Assembly (NCBI GenBank): GCA_964507795.1
Contig: CAZDQV010000001.1
Location: 4,936 to 68,935 of the forward strand
Direction of reading: 5' to 3'
Length of the DNA: 64,000 nucleotides
Source of the DNA: UMGS973 sp964507795
Lineage (GTDB): Bacteria > Bacillota > Clostridia > Peptostreptococcales > Anaerovoracaceae
Position 1 is the stretch's first letter. Each line of letters begins with the position of its first letter. The notes beneath the pieces are model-generated. The model did no database searches. It was not told the DNA's origin and saw only the letters and a program-made list of their open reading frames with translations. Below, one piece after another: positions 25,253-33,746 of the stretch. The translations under genes were made by a program, and so were the position numbers.

Positions 25253-26288
25253 ATTAAAAGAAGCATTCCAGAAAAACCAGTTGCCTATCGCATATACAGG
25301 AGTAACCATTGGTGTGATGGTCATATCGTTTGCCATCATGTTTACAGGCAGATTCTTTCTAAGAAGCATAGGCTTTGTAGAGGCTATCCCTAAGATATGG
25401 CAGTTTATATCCCTTGCATTTCTTGCAGTAGTCATAGGAGCTGTAGTGGCGGCTTCATTCAGCAGGATTCCGCTAAAGCCTCTGCGCAAGATAGCGGAGG
25501 CTGCAGACAGGCTGGCTGCAGGTGATTTTTCAACAAGGATAAATCTCAAAATGGGAGGAGAGCTTCAGGAACTCAATACCAGTTTCAACAACATGGCAAA
25601 TGAACTGGAACAAAGTCAGATGCTTCGCTCTGATTTCATAAACAACTTTTCTCATGAATTCAAGACGCCGATTACTTCCATACGCGGTTTTGCAAAAATG
25701 ATGAGAGAGCATGAGCTGACCAGAGAAGAAACAGAGGAATATCTTGATATAATTATTGCAGAGTCAGACAGACTAATTGATCTTTCGGCCAATGTGCTCA
25801 ATCTCTCAAAGATTGAAAGCACAACGCTACTTACCAACAGCGGGAGATTCAATCTCAGTGAGCAAATGAGAAGGGTAATAGTGCTTCTCGAAAACAGATG
25901 GGAAGAAAAAAATATCTTTGTTAATTTGGATTGCAGCGAAATATACATAAAAGGCAATGAAGAGATGCTCAGACAGGTATGGATAAACCTTATAGACAAC
26001 GCAATCAAGTTTGCAAACAGAGACAGCAAAATAAATATCAGTATATTGCAAAGTGCAGGATACACGACAGTTACAATTGCAGACAGAGGAGAGATAATTG
26101 CACCTGAAATCCTTGGCAGGATTTTTGATAAATTCTATCAGGGAGACACATCCCACGGCACGAAGGGAAACGGTCTGGGACTTGCAGTGGCAGCCAAAAT
26201 AGTCAGCCTTCACAAAGGAAGTATAAGCGTTGTCAGATCAGATGAGGAAGAGACATCTTTTGAAGTGAAGTTAAGTAATAATGCTTGA
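25245..26288 (+). CDS. Membrane sensor histidine kinase
   Basis: The 347-residue protein has two membrane segments (about 14-38 and 52-72) with only a very short outside loop, then HAMP (PLKPLRKIAEAADRLAAGDF), HisKA with NNFSHEFKTPITSI (H137) and an ATPase domain with NLIDNAIKFA and GNGLGLAVAAKIVSLHKG. The small outer loop suggests an intramembrane sensor or a response to envelope stress. The GTG start at 25245 overlaps the regulator gene. It pairs with the upstream OmpR-type regulator. Confidence 0.92.
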   Translation: MNRLKEAFQKNQLPIAYTGVTIGVMVISFAIMFTGRFFLRSIGFVEAIPKIWQFISLAFLAVVIGAVVAASFSRIPLKPLRKIAEAADRLAAGDFSTRINLKMGGELQELNTSFNNMANELEQSQMLRSDFINNFSHEFKTPITSIRGFAKMMREHELTREETEEYLDIIIAESDRLIDLSANVLNLSKIESTTLLTNSGRFNLSEQMRRVIVLLENRWEEKNIFVNLDCSEIYIKGNEEMLRQVWINLIDNAIKFANRDSKINISILQSAGYTTVTIADRGEIIAPEILGRIFDKFYQGDTSHGTKGNGLGLAVAAKIVSLHKGSISVVRSDEEETSFEVKLSNNA

Positions 26289-26304
26289 CCTGATATTGAC
26301 GGAT

Positions 26305-26335
26305 ATTTGCCAAACCCACACAGGTGTGGTATAGT
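26305..26335 (+). promoter_or_regulatory. Promoter and palindromic operator of the ECF operon
   Basis: TTGCCA (26307-26312) and TATAGT (26330-26335) are separated by 17 bases. The spacer carries the perfect palindrome CCACAC-AG-GTGTGG at 26316-26329. A second inverted repeat, TTAAC-TG-GTTAA (26335-26346), covers the expected start of transcription. Such placement suggests repression. Confidence 0.6.
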
Positions 26336-26367
26336 TAACTGGTTAAACGTAATTTGGTGGGAGATTC

Positions 26368-27207
26368 ATGGAAAATATAATCAGCACTCAAAATTTAATA
26401 TTTCAATATCCTGCCGCTGAAGATGTCAAGGCAGAGCCTGCGGTCAGGGGTATAACCATAGAAATCAAGAAGGGCAGTTTCACAGCAATAATAGGCAAAA
26501 ATGGTTCGGGCAAATCAACTGTTGCCAAGACATTCAACGCATTGCTTATCCCAACGTCGGGAGCTGTATATGTCAACGGTTATGATACAAAAGATGCAGA
26601 CAGACTCTGGGAAATAAGGCAGTCAGCCGGAATGGTATTTCAAAATCCCGACAATCAGCTTGTTTCATCAATAGTAGAAGATGATGTCGCCTTTGGTCCC
26701 GAAAACATCGGCATCAGATCCGAGGACATCAGAGGCATTGTAGATGAAGCACTGTTTTCTGTGGATATGTATGATTTTCGCAAAAAAGCGCCACATATGC
26801 TTTCGGGCGGACAAAAACAGAGAATAGCCATAGCGGGAGTAATAGCGATGAAGCCTGAATGCATCATATTTGATGAGCCTACAGCCATGCTTGACCCCAA
26901 GGGACGCAGTGAGGTTATGGATATCATAAAGAAGCTTCACAGCGAAGGTATCACAGTGATTCTCATAACTCATTTTATGGAGGAAGCTGCAGATGCAGAC
27001 CGTATTATCATTATGAACAGAGGCAGTATTGCAGCTGACGGGGCGCCACAGGAAGTGTTTTCGGATAGAGAAACCATAGAGAATGCAGGTCTCAGAGTGC
27101 CTATGGCATCAGACATTGCAAATGCACTCAGAGAAAGAGGCTTAGATATACCCCAGGGAATTATAGATACAGAGGAGTTAGTAAAAGCAATATGTCAATT
27201 AAAGTAG
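26368..27207 (+). CDS. ecfA1: ECF transporter ATPase A1
   Basis: The 279-residue ABC ATPase energises vitamin and cofactor uptake through exchangeable S components. It has Walker A GKNGSGKSTVAKTFNALL, the Q-loop VFQNPDNQLVSSIVEDDVAFGPENIG, the signature MLSGGQKQRIAIAGVIAMKP, and Walker B CIIFDEPTAMLDP. The NPDNQL and AFGPEN patterns are typical of EcfA rather than general ABC proteins. ATG 26368 follows GGTGGGAG. ecfA2 starts within its end. Confidence 0.93.
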   Translation: MENIISTQNLIFQYPAAEDVKAEPAVRGITIEIKKGSFTAIIGKNGSGKSTVAKTFNALLIPTSGAVYVNGYDTKDADRLWEIRQSAGMVFQNPDNQLVSSIVEDDVAFGPENIGIRSEDIRGIVDEALFSVDMYDFRKKAPHMLSGGQKQRIAIAGVIAMKPECIIFDEPTAMLDPKGRSEVMDIIKKLHSEGITVILITHFMEEAADADRIIIMNRGSIAADGAPQEVFSDRETIENAGLRVPMASDIANALRERGLDIPQGIIDTEELVKAICQLK

Positions 27208-28055
27208 AAAACCTGACACATATATATAATGAAGGTCTGCCGCATGAATCTGTTGCAGTACAGGATGTCAGCTTTTCTGTCGGCGATGGGCAGATAGCCG
27301 GTATTATAGGTCATACAGGTTCGGGCAAATCAACAATGGTGCAGCATCTGAACGGCCTTGTCAAACCAAAGTCAGGCAATATATATATAGATGAAGTAAA
27401 TATATGTGACGGCAAAACTGTAATGCGCGAGATACGCCAAAAAGTGGGACTGGTATTTCAATATCCGGAATACCAGCTTTTTGAGGAAACTGTATTCAGA
27501 GACGTTGCCTTCGGACCCAAAAACATAGGACTTGCAGATGAGGAACTTGAGGCAAGGGTCAGAGAAGCCATAGAACTTGTGGGACTTGACTATGAGCAGA
27601 TTAAGGACAAATCTCCTTTCGATCTTTCGGGGGGACAAAAAAGAAGAGTAGCCATAGCGGGCGTAATAGCAATGAAGCCCAAAGTCCTTATACTTGACGA
27701 GCCGACAGCGGGTCTTGATCCGAAAGCGCACAGGGATGTGCTTGACATGATAATCCGTGTTCACAGACACGAAAACAATATTACAATAATGGTCTCGCAC
27801 AATATGGAGGATATTGCCTCAATGTGTGACAAAGTCATAGTGATGGATAAAGCTCATGTCGTAATGGAAGGCACTCCAGCGGAGGTATTCGCAAGAAGAC
27901 AGGAATTAAAACAGATAGGGCTTGCTGCTCCACCTGTTACAGAACTCATAGACATGCTTAATGACAGAGGATTTGACCTTGACCGCAATATCCTTACAAG
28001 AGACAGAGCAGTTGAAGAAATATACAGAGCAATCAGAGGAAACGTAAATGCTTAG
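27192..28055 (+). CDS. ecfA2: ECF transporter ATPase A2
   Basis: The 287-residue ABC ATPase is the second nucleotide-binding subunit of the ECF complex. It shows GHTGSGKSTMVQHLNGL, VFQYPEYQLFEETVFRDVAFGP, DLSGGQKRRVAIAGVIAMKP and LILDEPTAGLDP. The YPEYQLFE form is characteristic of EcfA2. It overlaps ecfA1 by 16 bases and ecfT by eight, showing tight coupling for a 1:1:1 complex. Confidence 0.93.
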   Translation: MSIKVENLTHIYNEGLPHESVAVQDVSFSVGDGQIAGIIGHTGSGKSTMVQHLNGLVKPKSGNIYIDEVNICDGKTVMREIRQKVGLVFQYPEYQLFEETVFRDVAFGPKNIGLADEELEARVREAIELVGLDYEQIKDKSPFDLSGGQKRRVAIAGVIAMKPKVLILDEPTAGLDPKAHRDVLDMIIRVHRHENNITIMVSHNMEDIASMCDKVIVMDKAHVVMEGTPAEVFARRQELKQIGLAAPPVTELIDMLNDRGFDLDRNILTRDRAVEEIYRAIRGNVNA

Positions 28056-28848
28056 AGATATAACACTGGGACAGTATTATCCAGGCAGTTCATGGGTGCA
28101 CAGTCTTGATGCACGTATCAAAATAACAGCAACCATTGTTTATATAGTAGCGCTGTTCATAGTCGATAATTTTTACGGCTTCATAATATCCGCAGCAGCA
28201 CTCGGTGTTGTGATAGCGGTGTCAAAGGTACCGCTGAGATTCATATTAAGAGGCCTCAAACCCGTATTCATCATAATCATATTCACATTTATACTGAATC
28301 TGTTTATGGTCAAGGGTGATGTCGTATGGAGTCTCGGATTTTTACATATCACAAAACAGGGAATCCGGACTGCCGTATTTCTTGGAATCAGACTTGTACT
28401 TCTCATAATAGGATCATCAATGCTTACGCTTACCACCAAGCCGATAAGCCTGACTGACGGTATTGAGAAGCTGCTTGCTCCCATGAAAAAAATCGGAGTG
28501 CCGGCGCATGAACTTGCAATGATGATGACCATAGCACTCAGATTCATACCGACACTGCTTGAAGAGACAGACAAAATAATGAAAGCGCAGCAGGCAAGGG
28601 GCGCTGACTTTGAAAGCGGCAATATAATACGCAGAGCCAAAAGCCTGATACCTATACTTGTCCCTCTGTTCATAAGTGCTTTCAGGATAGCCTCAGAACT
28701 TGCCATGGCAATGGAGGCAAGATGTTACAGGGGCGATGAAGGAAGGACAAGGATGAATGAAATGAGATTTGCAGGAAGAGATGCGGTGGCGGGATTGCTG
28801 CTGGCATTGTTTCTTGCAGCAACAATAGTAGAGGCGGTAATTCTTTAA
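28048..28848 (+). CDS. ecfT: ECF transporter transmembrane protein T
   Basis: The 266-residue protein has about five membrane segments and starts MLRDITLGQYYPGSSWVHSLDARIK, the common EcfT opening. The cytoplasmic coupling helices carry the two short A-R-G type motifs (QQARGADFESG and EARCYRGDEGRT) that contact EcfA1 and EcfA2. It forms the energising core with them. No S component is encoded here, so this is a group II system serving S proteins encoded elsewhere. Confidence 0.93.
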   Translation: MLRDITLGQYYPGSSWVHSLDARIKITATIVYIVALFIVDNFYGFIISAAALGVVIAVSKVPLRFILRGLKPVFIIIIFTFILNLFMVKGDVVWSLGFLHITKQGIRTAVFLGIRLVLLIIGSSMLTLTTKPISLTDGIEKLLAPMKKIGVPAHELAMMMTIALRFIPTLLEETDKIMKAQQARGADFESGNIIRRAKSLIPILVPLFISAFRIASELAMAMEARCYRGDEGRTRMNEMRFAGRDAVAGLLLALFLAATIVEAVIL

Positions 28849-29504
28849 TGAGGCAGCGAAACATTAAAAACCTTGAAGAAAAAATAAATGAGGTAAAAGA
28901 ATATCTGGTTGAAAACCCGGATGAAATGAAAGGCAAGTGGAGGAATCTGTTTGCAGATAACGGAGGCAAACTGGCACTTGAGATAGGATGCGGCAAAGGG
29001 CAGTTCATAATATCTCATGCAAAAGCAAATCCGGGCAATATGTATCTTGCAATAGAAGGACAGCGCAATGTATTGCTCAGAGGACTTCAAAAGGCCAAGG
29101 CGGAGCAGCTCAAAAATGTTTTTTTCTTTGCAAAGTATATAGATGATGCAAATGAATTATTTGAACAGGGAGAAATCGATAGAATTTATCTTAATTTCAG
29201 TGATCCGTGGCCAAAGGAAAGACACGCCAGAAGAAGGCTCACCCACAGAGACAGGCTCAAAACATATTTTGATGTTCTCAAAGAGGGAGGCGTGATAGAG
29301 TTCAAAACTGACAACGACACGCTGTTTGAATTTTCGATGGGAGAAATCAGAGAGTCAGGCTATGAAATACTTGAATATACAAAGGATCTGCATAATTCGG
29401 AGTATGAGTCAAAATATATGACTACAGAATATGAAGACAGGTTCAGTTCACGCGGCAAAAATATAAATTATGTTAAATTCAAAAGAAATACTGCTTCGGA
29501 GTAA
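28848..29504 (+). CDS. trmB: tRNA (guanine-N7-)-methyltransferase
   Basis: The 218-residue protein makes 7-methylguanosine at position 46 of tRNAs using S-adenosylmethionine. It shows LEIGCGKGQFIISHAK for cofactor binding, and the family signature NFSDPWPKERHARRRLTHRDRL is split across residues 120-142. ATG 28848 overlaps the ecfT TAA, so it is cotranscribed. Its stop lies inside the terminator hairpin at 29490-29517. Confidence 0.94.
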   Translation: MRQRNIKNLEEKINEVKEYLVENPDEMKGKWRNLFADNGGKLALEIGCGKGQFIISHAKANPGNMYLAIEGQRNVLLRGLQKAKAEQLKNVFFFAKYIDDANELFEQGEIDRIYLNFSDPWPKERHARRRLTHRDRLKTYFDVLKEGGVIEFKTDNDTLFEFSMGEIRESGYEILEYTKDLHNSEYESKYMTTEYEDRFSSRGKNINYVKFKRNTASE

Positions 29505-29521
29505 TACCGGAGCAGTTTTAT
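29490..29521 (+). terminator. Terminator of the ecf-trmB operon
   Basis: ACTGCTTCGG (29490-29499) pairs with CCGGAGCAGT (29508-29517), with one wobble, followed by TTTTAT. The trmB stop codon is in the loop. Confidence 0.85.
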
Positions 29522-29543
29522 AATTATGAGCTGAAGCAAAATA

Positions 29544-29576
29544 AAACCCTTGGGGATATTACAATCTCAAGGGTTT
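29544..29576 (-). terminator. Terminator of the tRNA-Lys gene
   Basis: AAACCCTTG (29544-29552) pairs with CAAGGGTTT (29568-29576). On the minus strand it lies just after the tRNA and is followed by TTATTTT. Confidence 0.75.
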
Positions 29577-29580
29577 GTGC

Positions 29581-29656
29581 TGGTACACCATCACGGGCTC
29601 GAACCGTGGACACCCTGATTAAGAGTCAGGTGCTCTACCAACTGAGCTAATGGTGC
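29581..29656 (-). tRNA. tRNA-Lys (anticodon CTT)
   Basis: On the minus strand a 76-base cloverleaf reads GCACCAT acceptor, GCTCAGTTGGTAGAGC D-arm, CCTGA-CTCTTAA-TCAGG anticodon arm with CTT at the centre, CACGG-TTCGAGC-CCGTG T-arm and an encoded CCA. All stems pair, with a G-U at the acceptor tip. It is a single gene with its own promoter and terminator. Confidence 0.97.
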
Positions 29657-29688
29657 ATAAACTATATGTCGTGTACCGAACAATTAAG

Positions 29689-29717
29689 AGTGTAACAAAA
29701 TCGGGGTTATTTGTCAA
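29689..29717 (-). promoter_or_regulatory. Promoter of tRNA-Lys
   Basis: On the minus strand consensus TTGACA (29717-29712), a 17-base spacer and TACACT (29694-29689) give a start near 29682, about 25 bases before the mature tRNA. Confidence 0.8.
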
Positions 29718-29822
29718 CAAAAACTTTTTAAAAACCCGCGTTTTTTTGTGACGCATTGCTTTGCAAAATCATAGAGCAATGTGAAACTCTTTTCATTTCG
29801 CCGTTTTGTACTTTCTTGTTTT

Positions 29823-29853
29823 ATGTATACATTAAGTTTGCGAAATGTATACA
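29823..29853 (+). promoter_or_regulatory. Tandem TGTATACA palindromes upstream of the decarboxylase gene
   Basis: ATGTATACAT (29823-29832) and TGTATACA (29846-29853) are both perfect palindromes with centres 22 bases apart, two helical turns. They end 19 bases before the -35 at 29873, a position suited to an activator. Confidence 0.5.
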
Positions 29854-29872
29854 GTATTAATTCCAAATCGGC

Positions 29873-29901
29873 TTGTAAATGCCACCCCCTTGTGTTAGTA
29901 T
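29873..29901 (+). promoter_or_regulatory. Promoter of the decarboxylase beta subunit gene
   Basis: TTGTAA (29873-29878) and TAGTAT (29896-29901) are separated by 17 bases, leaving a leader of about 60 bases before the ATG. Confidence 0.5.
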
Positions 29902-29971
29902 TTTAGCGATATTTTAGTACAGCAAACATGTACTGATGTCGATAAATATATAGTTAAAGGAGATGGAACAG

Positions 29972-31135
29972 ATGTTACTTGAAACATTACAGGATTTCGT
30001 GCAAAGCATGGGAATAACAAACCTTGGCTACCAGAACGCAATTATGATTGTTGTGTCGTTCATTTTTCTATATCTTGCAATCAGACATGGATTTGAACCA
30101 TTATTGCTTATACCAATAGCATTCGGTATGCTTTTATCAAATCTGCCGCTTGCTGATGTATTTATTCATGATTATACGATTGAGGCCGGAACCAAAATGA
30201 TAGACTCTTTGTCTAACGCCGGGATATTGACGGTCTTTTACACTTTGAAACCGGTGCTGCCGTCGCTCATATTCCTTGGAGTCGGTGCCATGACAGACTT
30301 CGGACCGCTTATTGCAAACCCGAAATCACTCCTGATGGGTGCAGCAGCTCAGTTTGGAATATTCATAGCATTTTACCTTGCTATCATCCTGGGCTTCAAC
30401 GCACAGGAGGCGGCGTCAATAGGTATTATAGGCGGTGCTGACGGCCCTACAGCCATTTATCTTACAAGCAAGCTTGCTCCGCATCTGCTTGGTGCCATTG
30501 CGGTTGCAGCATATTCATACATGGCACTTGTGCCTGTAATACAGCCACCTATTATGAAACTTTGCACCACACCAAAAGAAAGAGTTATAAGGATGGAACA
30601 GCTGAGACCTGTAACACAGAGAGAAAAAATCCTGTTTCCTATCGTTGTAACAGTGCTGTGTGTATTACTGCTTCCGGCAGCTGCACCTCTTATCGGCTGC
30701 TTGATGCTTGGAAATCTTTTTAAAGAAAGTGGTGCTACAGACAGACTTTCTGATACCGCTCAGAATGCAATGATGAACATGGTAACCATCATGCTTGGTC
30801 TTGCGGTTGGAGCTTCGGCAACAGGTGAAACATTCATCACATCAGAGACACTTAAAATAGTTGTTCTCGGTGTTATAGCATTTGCATTCGGTACATTGGG
30901 CGGCGTCCTCATAGCAAAGCTGATGAACGTGCTTACAGGAGGCAAAATCAACCCGCTTATCGGATCTGCAGGTGTGTCCGCAGTACCGATGGCAGCAAGA
31001 GTATCCCAAAAGGTAGGCAGCAGCTACGATCCGGGCAATTTCCTGCTGATGCATGCGATGGGACCGAATGTCGCAGGAGTTATAGGCTCTGCCGTAGCAG
31101 CAGCAGTGATGCTTTCAATGTTTGGCGGATACTAA
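29972..31135 (+). CDS. Sodium ion-translocating decarboxylase beta subunit
   Basis: The 387-residue membrane protein has about ten hydrophobic segments and the family's conserved core GIIGGADGPTAIYLTSKLAP with the aspartate used in sodium movement, and GNLFKESG plus the C-terminal NFLLMHAMGPNVAGVIGSA. Such subunits (OadB/GcdB/MmdB) couple decarboxylation of a biotin-bound carboxyl group to sodium export. ATG 29972 is chosen, nine bases from AAAGGAG; the earlier in-frame ATG at 29963 is only one base from that site. The alpha, gamma and biotin-carrier genes are not next to it, so it is an orphan here. Oxaloacetate, glutaconyl-CoA or methylmalonyl-CoA cannot be told apart. Confidence 0.9.
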   Translation: MLLETLQDFVQSMGITNLGYQNAIMIVVSFIFLYLAIRHGFEPLLLIPIAFGMLLSNLPLADVFIHDYTIEAGTKMIDSLSNAGILTVFYTLKPVLPSLIFLGVGAMTDFGPLIANPKSLLMGAAAQFGIFIAFYLAIILGFNAQEAASIGIIGGADGPTAIYLTSKLAPHLLGAIAVAAYSYMALVPVIQPPIMKLCTTPKERVIRMEQLRPVTQREKILFPIVVTVLCVLLLPAAAPLIGCLMLGNLFKESGATDRLSDTAQNAMMNMVTIMLGLAVGASATGETFITSETLKIVVLGVIAFAFGTLGGVLIAKLMNVLTGGKINPLIGSAGVSAVPMAARVSQKVGSSYDPGNFLLMHAMGPNVAGVIGSAVAAAVMLSMFGGY

Positions 31136-31171
31136 ATTCGAACCATATTTCAAATCATTTTTATACCCCTT

Positions 31172-31199
31172 AGGGTCTTGCTTCGGCGGGGCCCTTTTC
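31172..31199 (+). terminator. Terminator with TTCG loop after the decarboxylase gene
   Basis: AGGGTCTTGC (31172-31181) pairs with GCGGGGCCCT (31186-31195) through wobbles, closed by a TTCG tetraloop and followed by TTTCC. Confidence 0.85.
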
Positions 31200-31287
31200 C
31201 ATACTCTGAAATAATTAATATATACATGGAGATTTTAGCATGATACAATATGACTGATGCAAAAATAATGTTCAGAAAGGGTTTGTT

Positions 31288-32946
31288 ATGGAAATAAAAA
31301 TAAAGAAAAAACTCAGAGAGGAGTTTGACATAATTGAGATAGATAAAGGCATATCCATTGAGAAACTGGTGAAAAAATATGCTGATGAGCTGCCATTCAC
31401 TGTGGTTGCAGCCAAAAAAGACAATAGGCTTGTAGAGCTTACAGAAACAATTGACACTCCCTGCAGTGTGGAATTGCTGGATATACGTACACAGGCTGCA
31501 AATCTGATTTATCAGTACAGCCTCTCCCTTATATATCTCAAATCAGTAAAGGATATTTTGGGGGATGTGAATGTTGATATACAAAATTCACTCAGTAAAG
31601 GTCTTTATACAACAATAGGATATGATACGGAACTGACAGATGAGCAGATTGGTGCAGTCGAGGCGAGAATGAGAGAAGTTGTGGAAGCGGATATGCCTTT
31701 TGTTAAGGAAGAGATTTCGGTAAGCGAAGCGGAAAAAAGATTTATAGATCTTAATCAGCCTGAAAAACTTGCACTTCTTCATAAAAAAGCAGATAAGGTA
31801 AGGTTCTATTCTCTTGCGGGATACAGTAATTTCTTTTATGGGCTGATGGTACCTTCAACAGGGTATGTCAGATATTTTGAATTGAAAAAATACAGAGAAG
31901 GTGTTATAGTCAGATTTCCGCACCCTTCGATGCCGGATGTGATTCCTGAGTACAAAGAAGAAGCCAAGATGTATGATGCCTTCGGGGAGGCTACGATAAG
32001 AGGGCGTATCATGGGTGTTTCCTTTGTTTCTGACCTTAATCAAAAGGTTGAAACAGGTGAATACAAAGAACTTATTCAGCTTTCGGAAGCATTGCATGAG
32101 AAAAAAATCGCTGAAATAGCTGATATGATTACAGAAAGCGGTAAAAGAATCATTCTGATAGCAGGGCCGTCATCATCTGGTAAAACCACTTTTGCAAGGA
32201 GACTTTGCATACAGCTCAAAGTAAACGGCCTTAATCCTTTGTATCTTGGAACAGACGACTATTTTGTAGAAAGAACCCATACACCTGTTGATGAATATGG
32301 TGAGCCTGATTATGAAAATCTGGGTGCTGTGGATATAGGGTTGTTTAACAGTAATATGAATGATCTGCTTGCAGGCAAAGAAGTTGATTTGCCAGAGTTT
32401 GATTTTATGAAAGGCGAGAAAATATTCGGCAGAAGGATTACTAAGATAAACCAGACACAGCCGATAGTAATCGAAGGAATTCATGCATTAAATGATGATC
32501 TGACTCCGTATATAGACGATGAGGAAAAATTCAAGATTTATATAAGCCCGTTTACACAGCTTAATATTGACAGACACAACAGAATACCGACCACAGATGC
32601 AAGGATGCTCAGAAGACTTGTCAGAGATTATCAGTACAGAGGGCACAGCGCACAGGCAACCATCAGTTCATGGCCGAAAGTCAGAACCGGTGAAGATAAA
32701 AACATATTTCCATACAATGATCAGGCTGATGTGCTCTTTAATTCAGTTCACATATATGAGCTTGCTGTGCTCAAGAAATATGCAGAGCCCCTGCTTAAAC
32801 AAATCAGAGAAGATGAACCGGAGTATTGTGAAGCTGTAAGAATGCTTAAATTTTTGAGGTTTTTCAGAACCATTGAAGATGACTCGATTATAGTCAACAA
32901 TTCTATAATCAGAGAGTTTATAGGGGGGAGTATTTTGGTAGAATAA
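31288..32946 (+). CDS. Nucleoside (uridine-type) kinase with N-terminal TGS-like domain
   Basis: The 552-residue protein has an N-terminal TGS/beta-grasp region as in threonyl-tRNA synthetase (SIEKLVKKYADELPF), a middle region like the synthetase second domain (AEKRFIDLNQPEKLALLH), and a C-terminal phosphoribulokinase/uridine kinase domain. The kinase P-loop is IAGPSSSGKTTFARRLC, followed by LGTDDYFVERTHTPVDE and VIEGIHALND. It probably phosphorylates a nucleoside, as shown for related TGS-kinase fusions in other bacteria. The fusion is conserved in Firmicutes rather than a local oddity. ATG 31288 follows AGAAAGGG. It is a single-gene unit with a strong terminator. Confidence 0.85.
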   Translation: MEIKIKKKLREEFDIIEIDKGISIEKLVKKYADELPFTVVAAKKDNRLVELTETIDTPCSVELLDIRTQAANLIYQYSLSLIYLKSVKDILGDVNVDIQNSLSKGLYTTIGYDTELTDEQIGAVEARMREVVEADMPFVKEEISVSEAEKRFIDLNQPEKLALLHKKADKVRFYSLAGYSNFFYGLMVPSTGYVRYFELKKYREGVIVRFPHPSMPDVIPEYKEEAKMYDAFGEATIRGRIMGVSFVSDLNQKVETGEYKELIQLSEALHEKKIAEIADMITESGKRIILIAGPSSSGKTTFARRLCIQLKVNGLNPLYLGTDDYFVERTHTPVDEYGEPDYENLGAVDIGLFNSNMNDLLAGKEVDLPEFDFMKGEKIFGRRITKINQTQPIVIEGIHALNDDLTPYIDDEEKFKIYISPFTQLNIDRHNRIPTTDARMLRRLVRDYQYRGHSAQATISSWPKVRTGEDKNIFPYNDQADVLFNSVHIYELAVLKKYAEPLLKQIREDEPEYCEAVRMLKFLRFFRTIEDDSIIVNNSIIREFIGGSILVE

Positions 32947-32947
32947 G

Positions 32948-32991
32948 AAAACTGTTAGTTGCTGTGATTTTTTTACGGCAACTAACAGTTT
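32948..32991. terminator. Bidirectional terminator
   Basis: AAACTGTTAGTTGC (32948-32961) pairs perfectly with GCAACTAACAGTTT (32978-32991), followed by a T-run. It separates the convergent nucleoside kinase and LytTR genes. Confidence 0.92.
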
Positions 32992-33032
32992 TTTTCTTGC
33001 AAATGAGAATTATCGAATTGTAAGAAAAGGCA

Positions 33033-33746
33033 TTATTCTCCTGTCAGATATCTTGCAAATGCCAGCTGGCTTTCAGCCCTGTGGCTCCTGCTTATAGTTA
33101 TATTCTGTCCGTCACGCATGATAAAACAACCACTTTCCAGTGACTTTACTTTGGACAGATTAATCAGGATGCTGTTGTGGCAATGGTGAAAAGTTTCAGG
33201 AACCATAGCTTTGACATCCTCAAGTTTGCCATAAAATGAGCAGAGGAGTTTGCCTTCACATCCGATAACATTTATTTTTCTTCTGTCACGCTCGAAGGTG
33301 AAAATGTCTGTATAAGGTATGATATATTTACCTGTTTTGTTTTCGGCAACAAAAAAACTTTCAGATGCACAGTCAAGCTTATTGATCGCCTTGGACATGG
33401 CTTTTTTGAGAGTTCCATTGCTTATAGGCTTGTTCATGAAATATATGTGGTTTACATCATATACTGCTTCGTAGTAATCAGTATATCCTGACATGAATAT
33501 AATCTGGCTGTCAGGACGCAGGTCGAGTATTTTGTCGGCAAGGCTGATGCCATTGCAGTTGCCAAGGTCAATATCCATAATAAAGATGCTTGCATCAAAG
33601 GCGCTGTCGTCGAGATCTTCAAGCATTGATTTGCCATCTGAAAAGGCAAAAATTTTGCCAATATCCTGCAAATCCATATCTTTAAGCATGTTTTTCACAT
33701 ATGTTATGCTTTCGGGTTGATCATCACAAATTGCTATGTTCCACAT
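33033..33746 (-). CDS. LytTR-family response regulator (AgrA-like)
   Basis: The 237-residue protein has a receiver (IAICDDQPESI, FIMDIDLGNCNGI with D58, and NKPISNGTL) and a C-terminal LytTR DNA-binding domain (YTDIFTFERDRRKINVIG, FHHCHNSILINLSKV). Such regulators usually act with GHKL kinases in peptide or envelope sensing. It directly follows the GHKL-type gene at 33747-34451 with no gap, so the two are coupled. The receiver keeps its acidic pocket, so it is probably functional even though the kinase genes upstream look damaged. Confidence 0.9.
   Translation of the reverse strand: MWNIAICDDQPESITYVKNMLKDMDLQDIGKIFAFSDGKSMLEDLDDSAFDASIFIMDIDLGNCNGISLADKILDLRPDSQIIFMSGYTDYYEAVYDVNHIYFMNKPISNGTLKKAMSKAINKLDCASESFFVAENKTGKYIIPYTDIFTFERDRRKINVIGCEGKLLCSFYGKLEDVKAMVPETFHHCHNSILINLSKVKSLESGCFIMRDGQNITISRSHRAESQLAFARYLTGE

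Noticed and set aside
29581..29656. tRNA-Lys as an integration site
   Set aside because: No duplicated tRNA 3' end or integrase was seen nearby.
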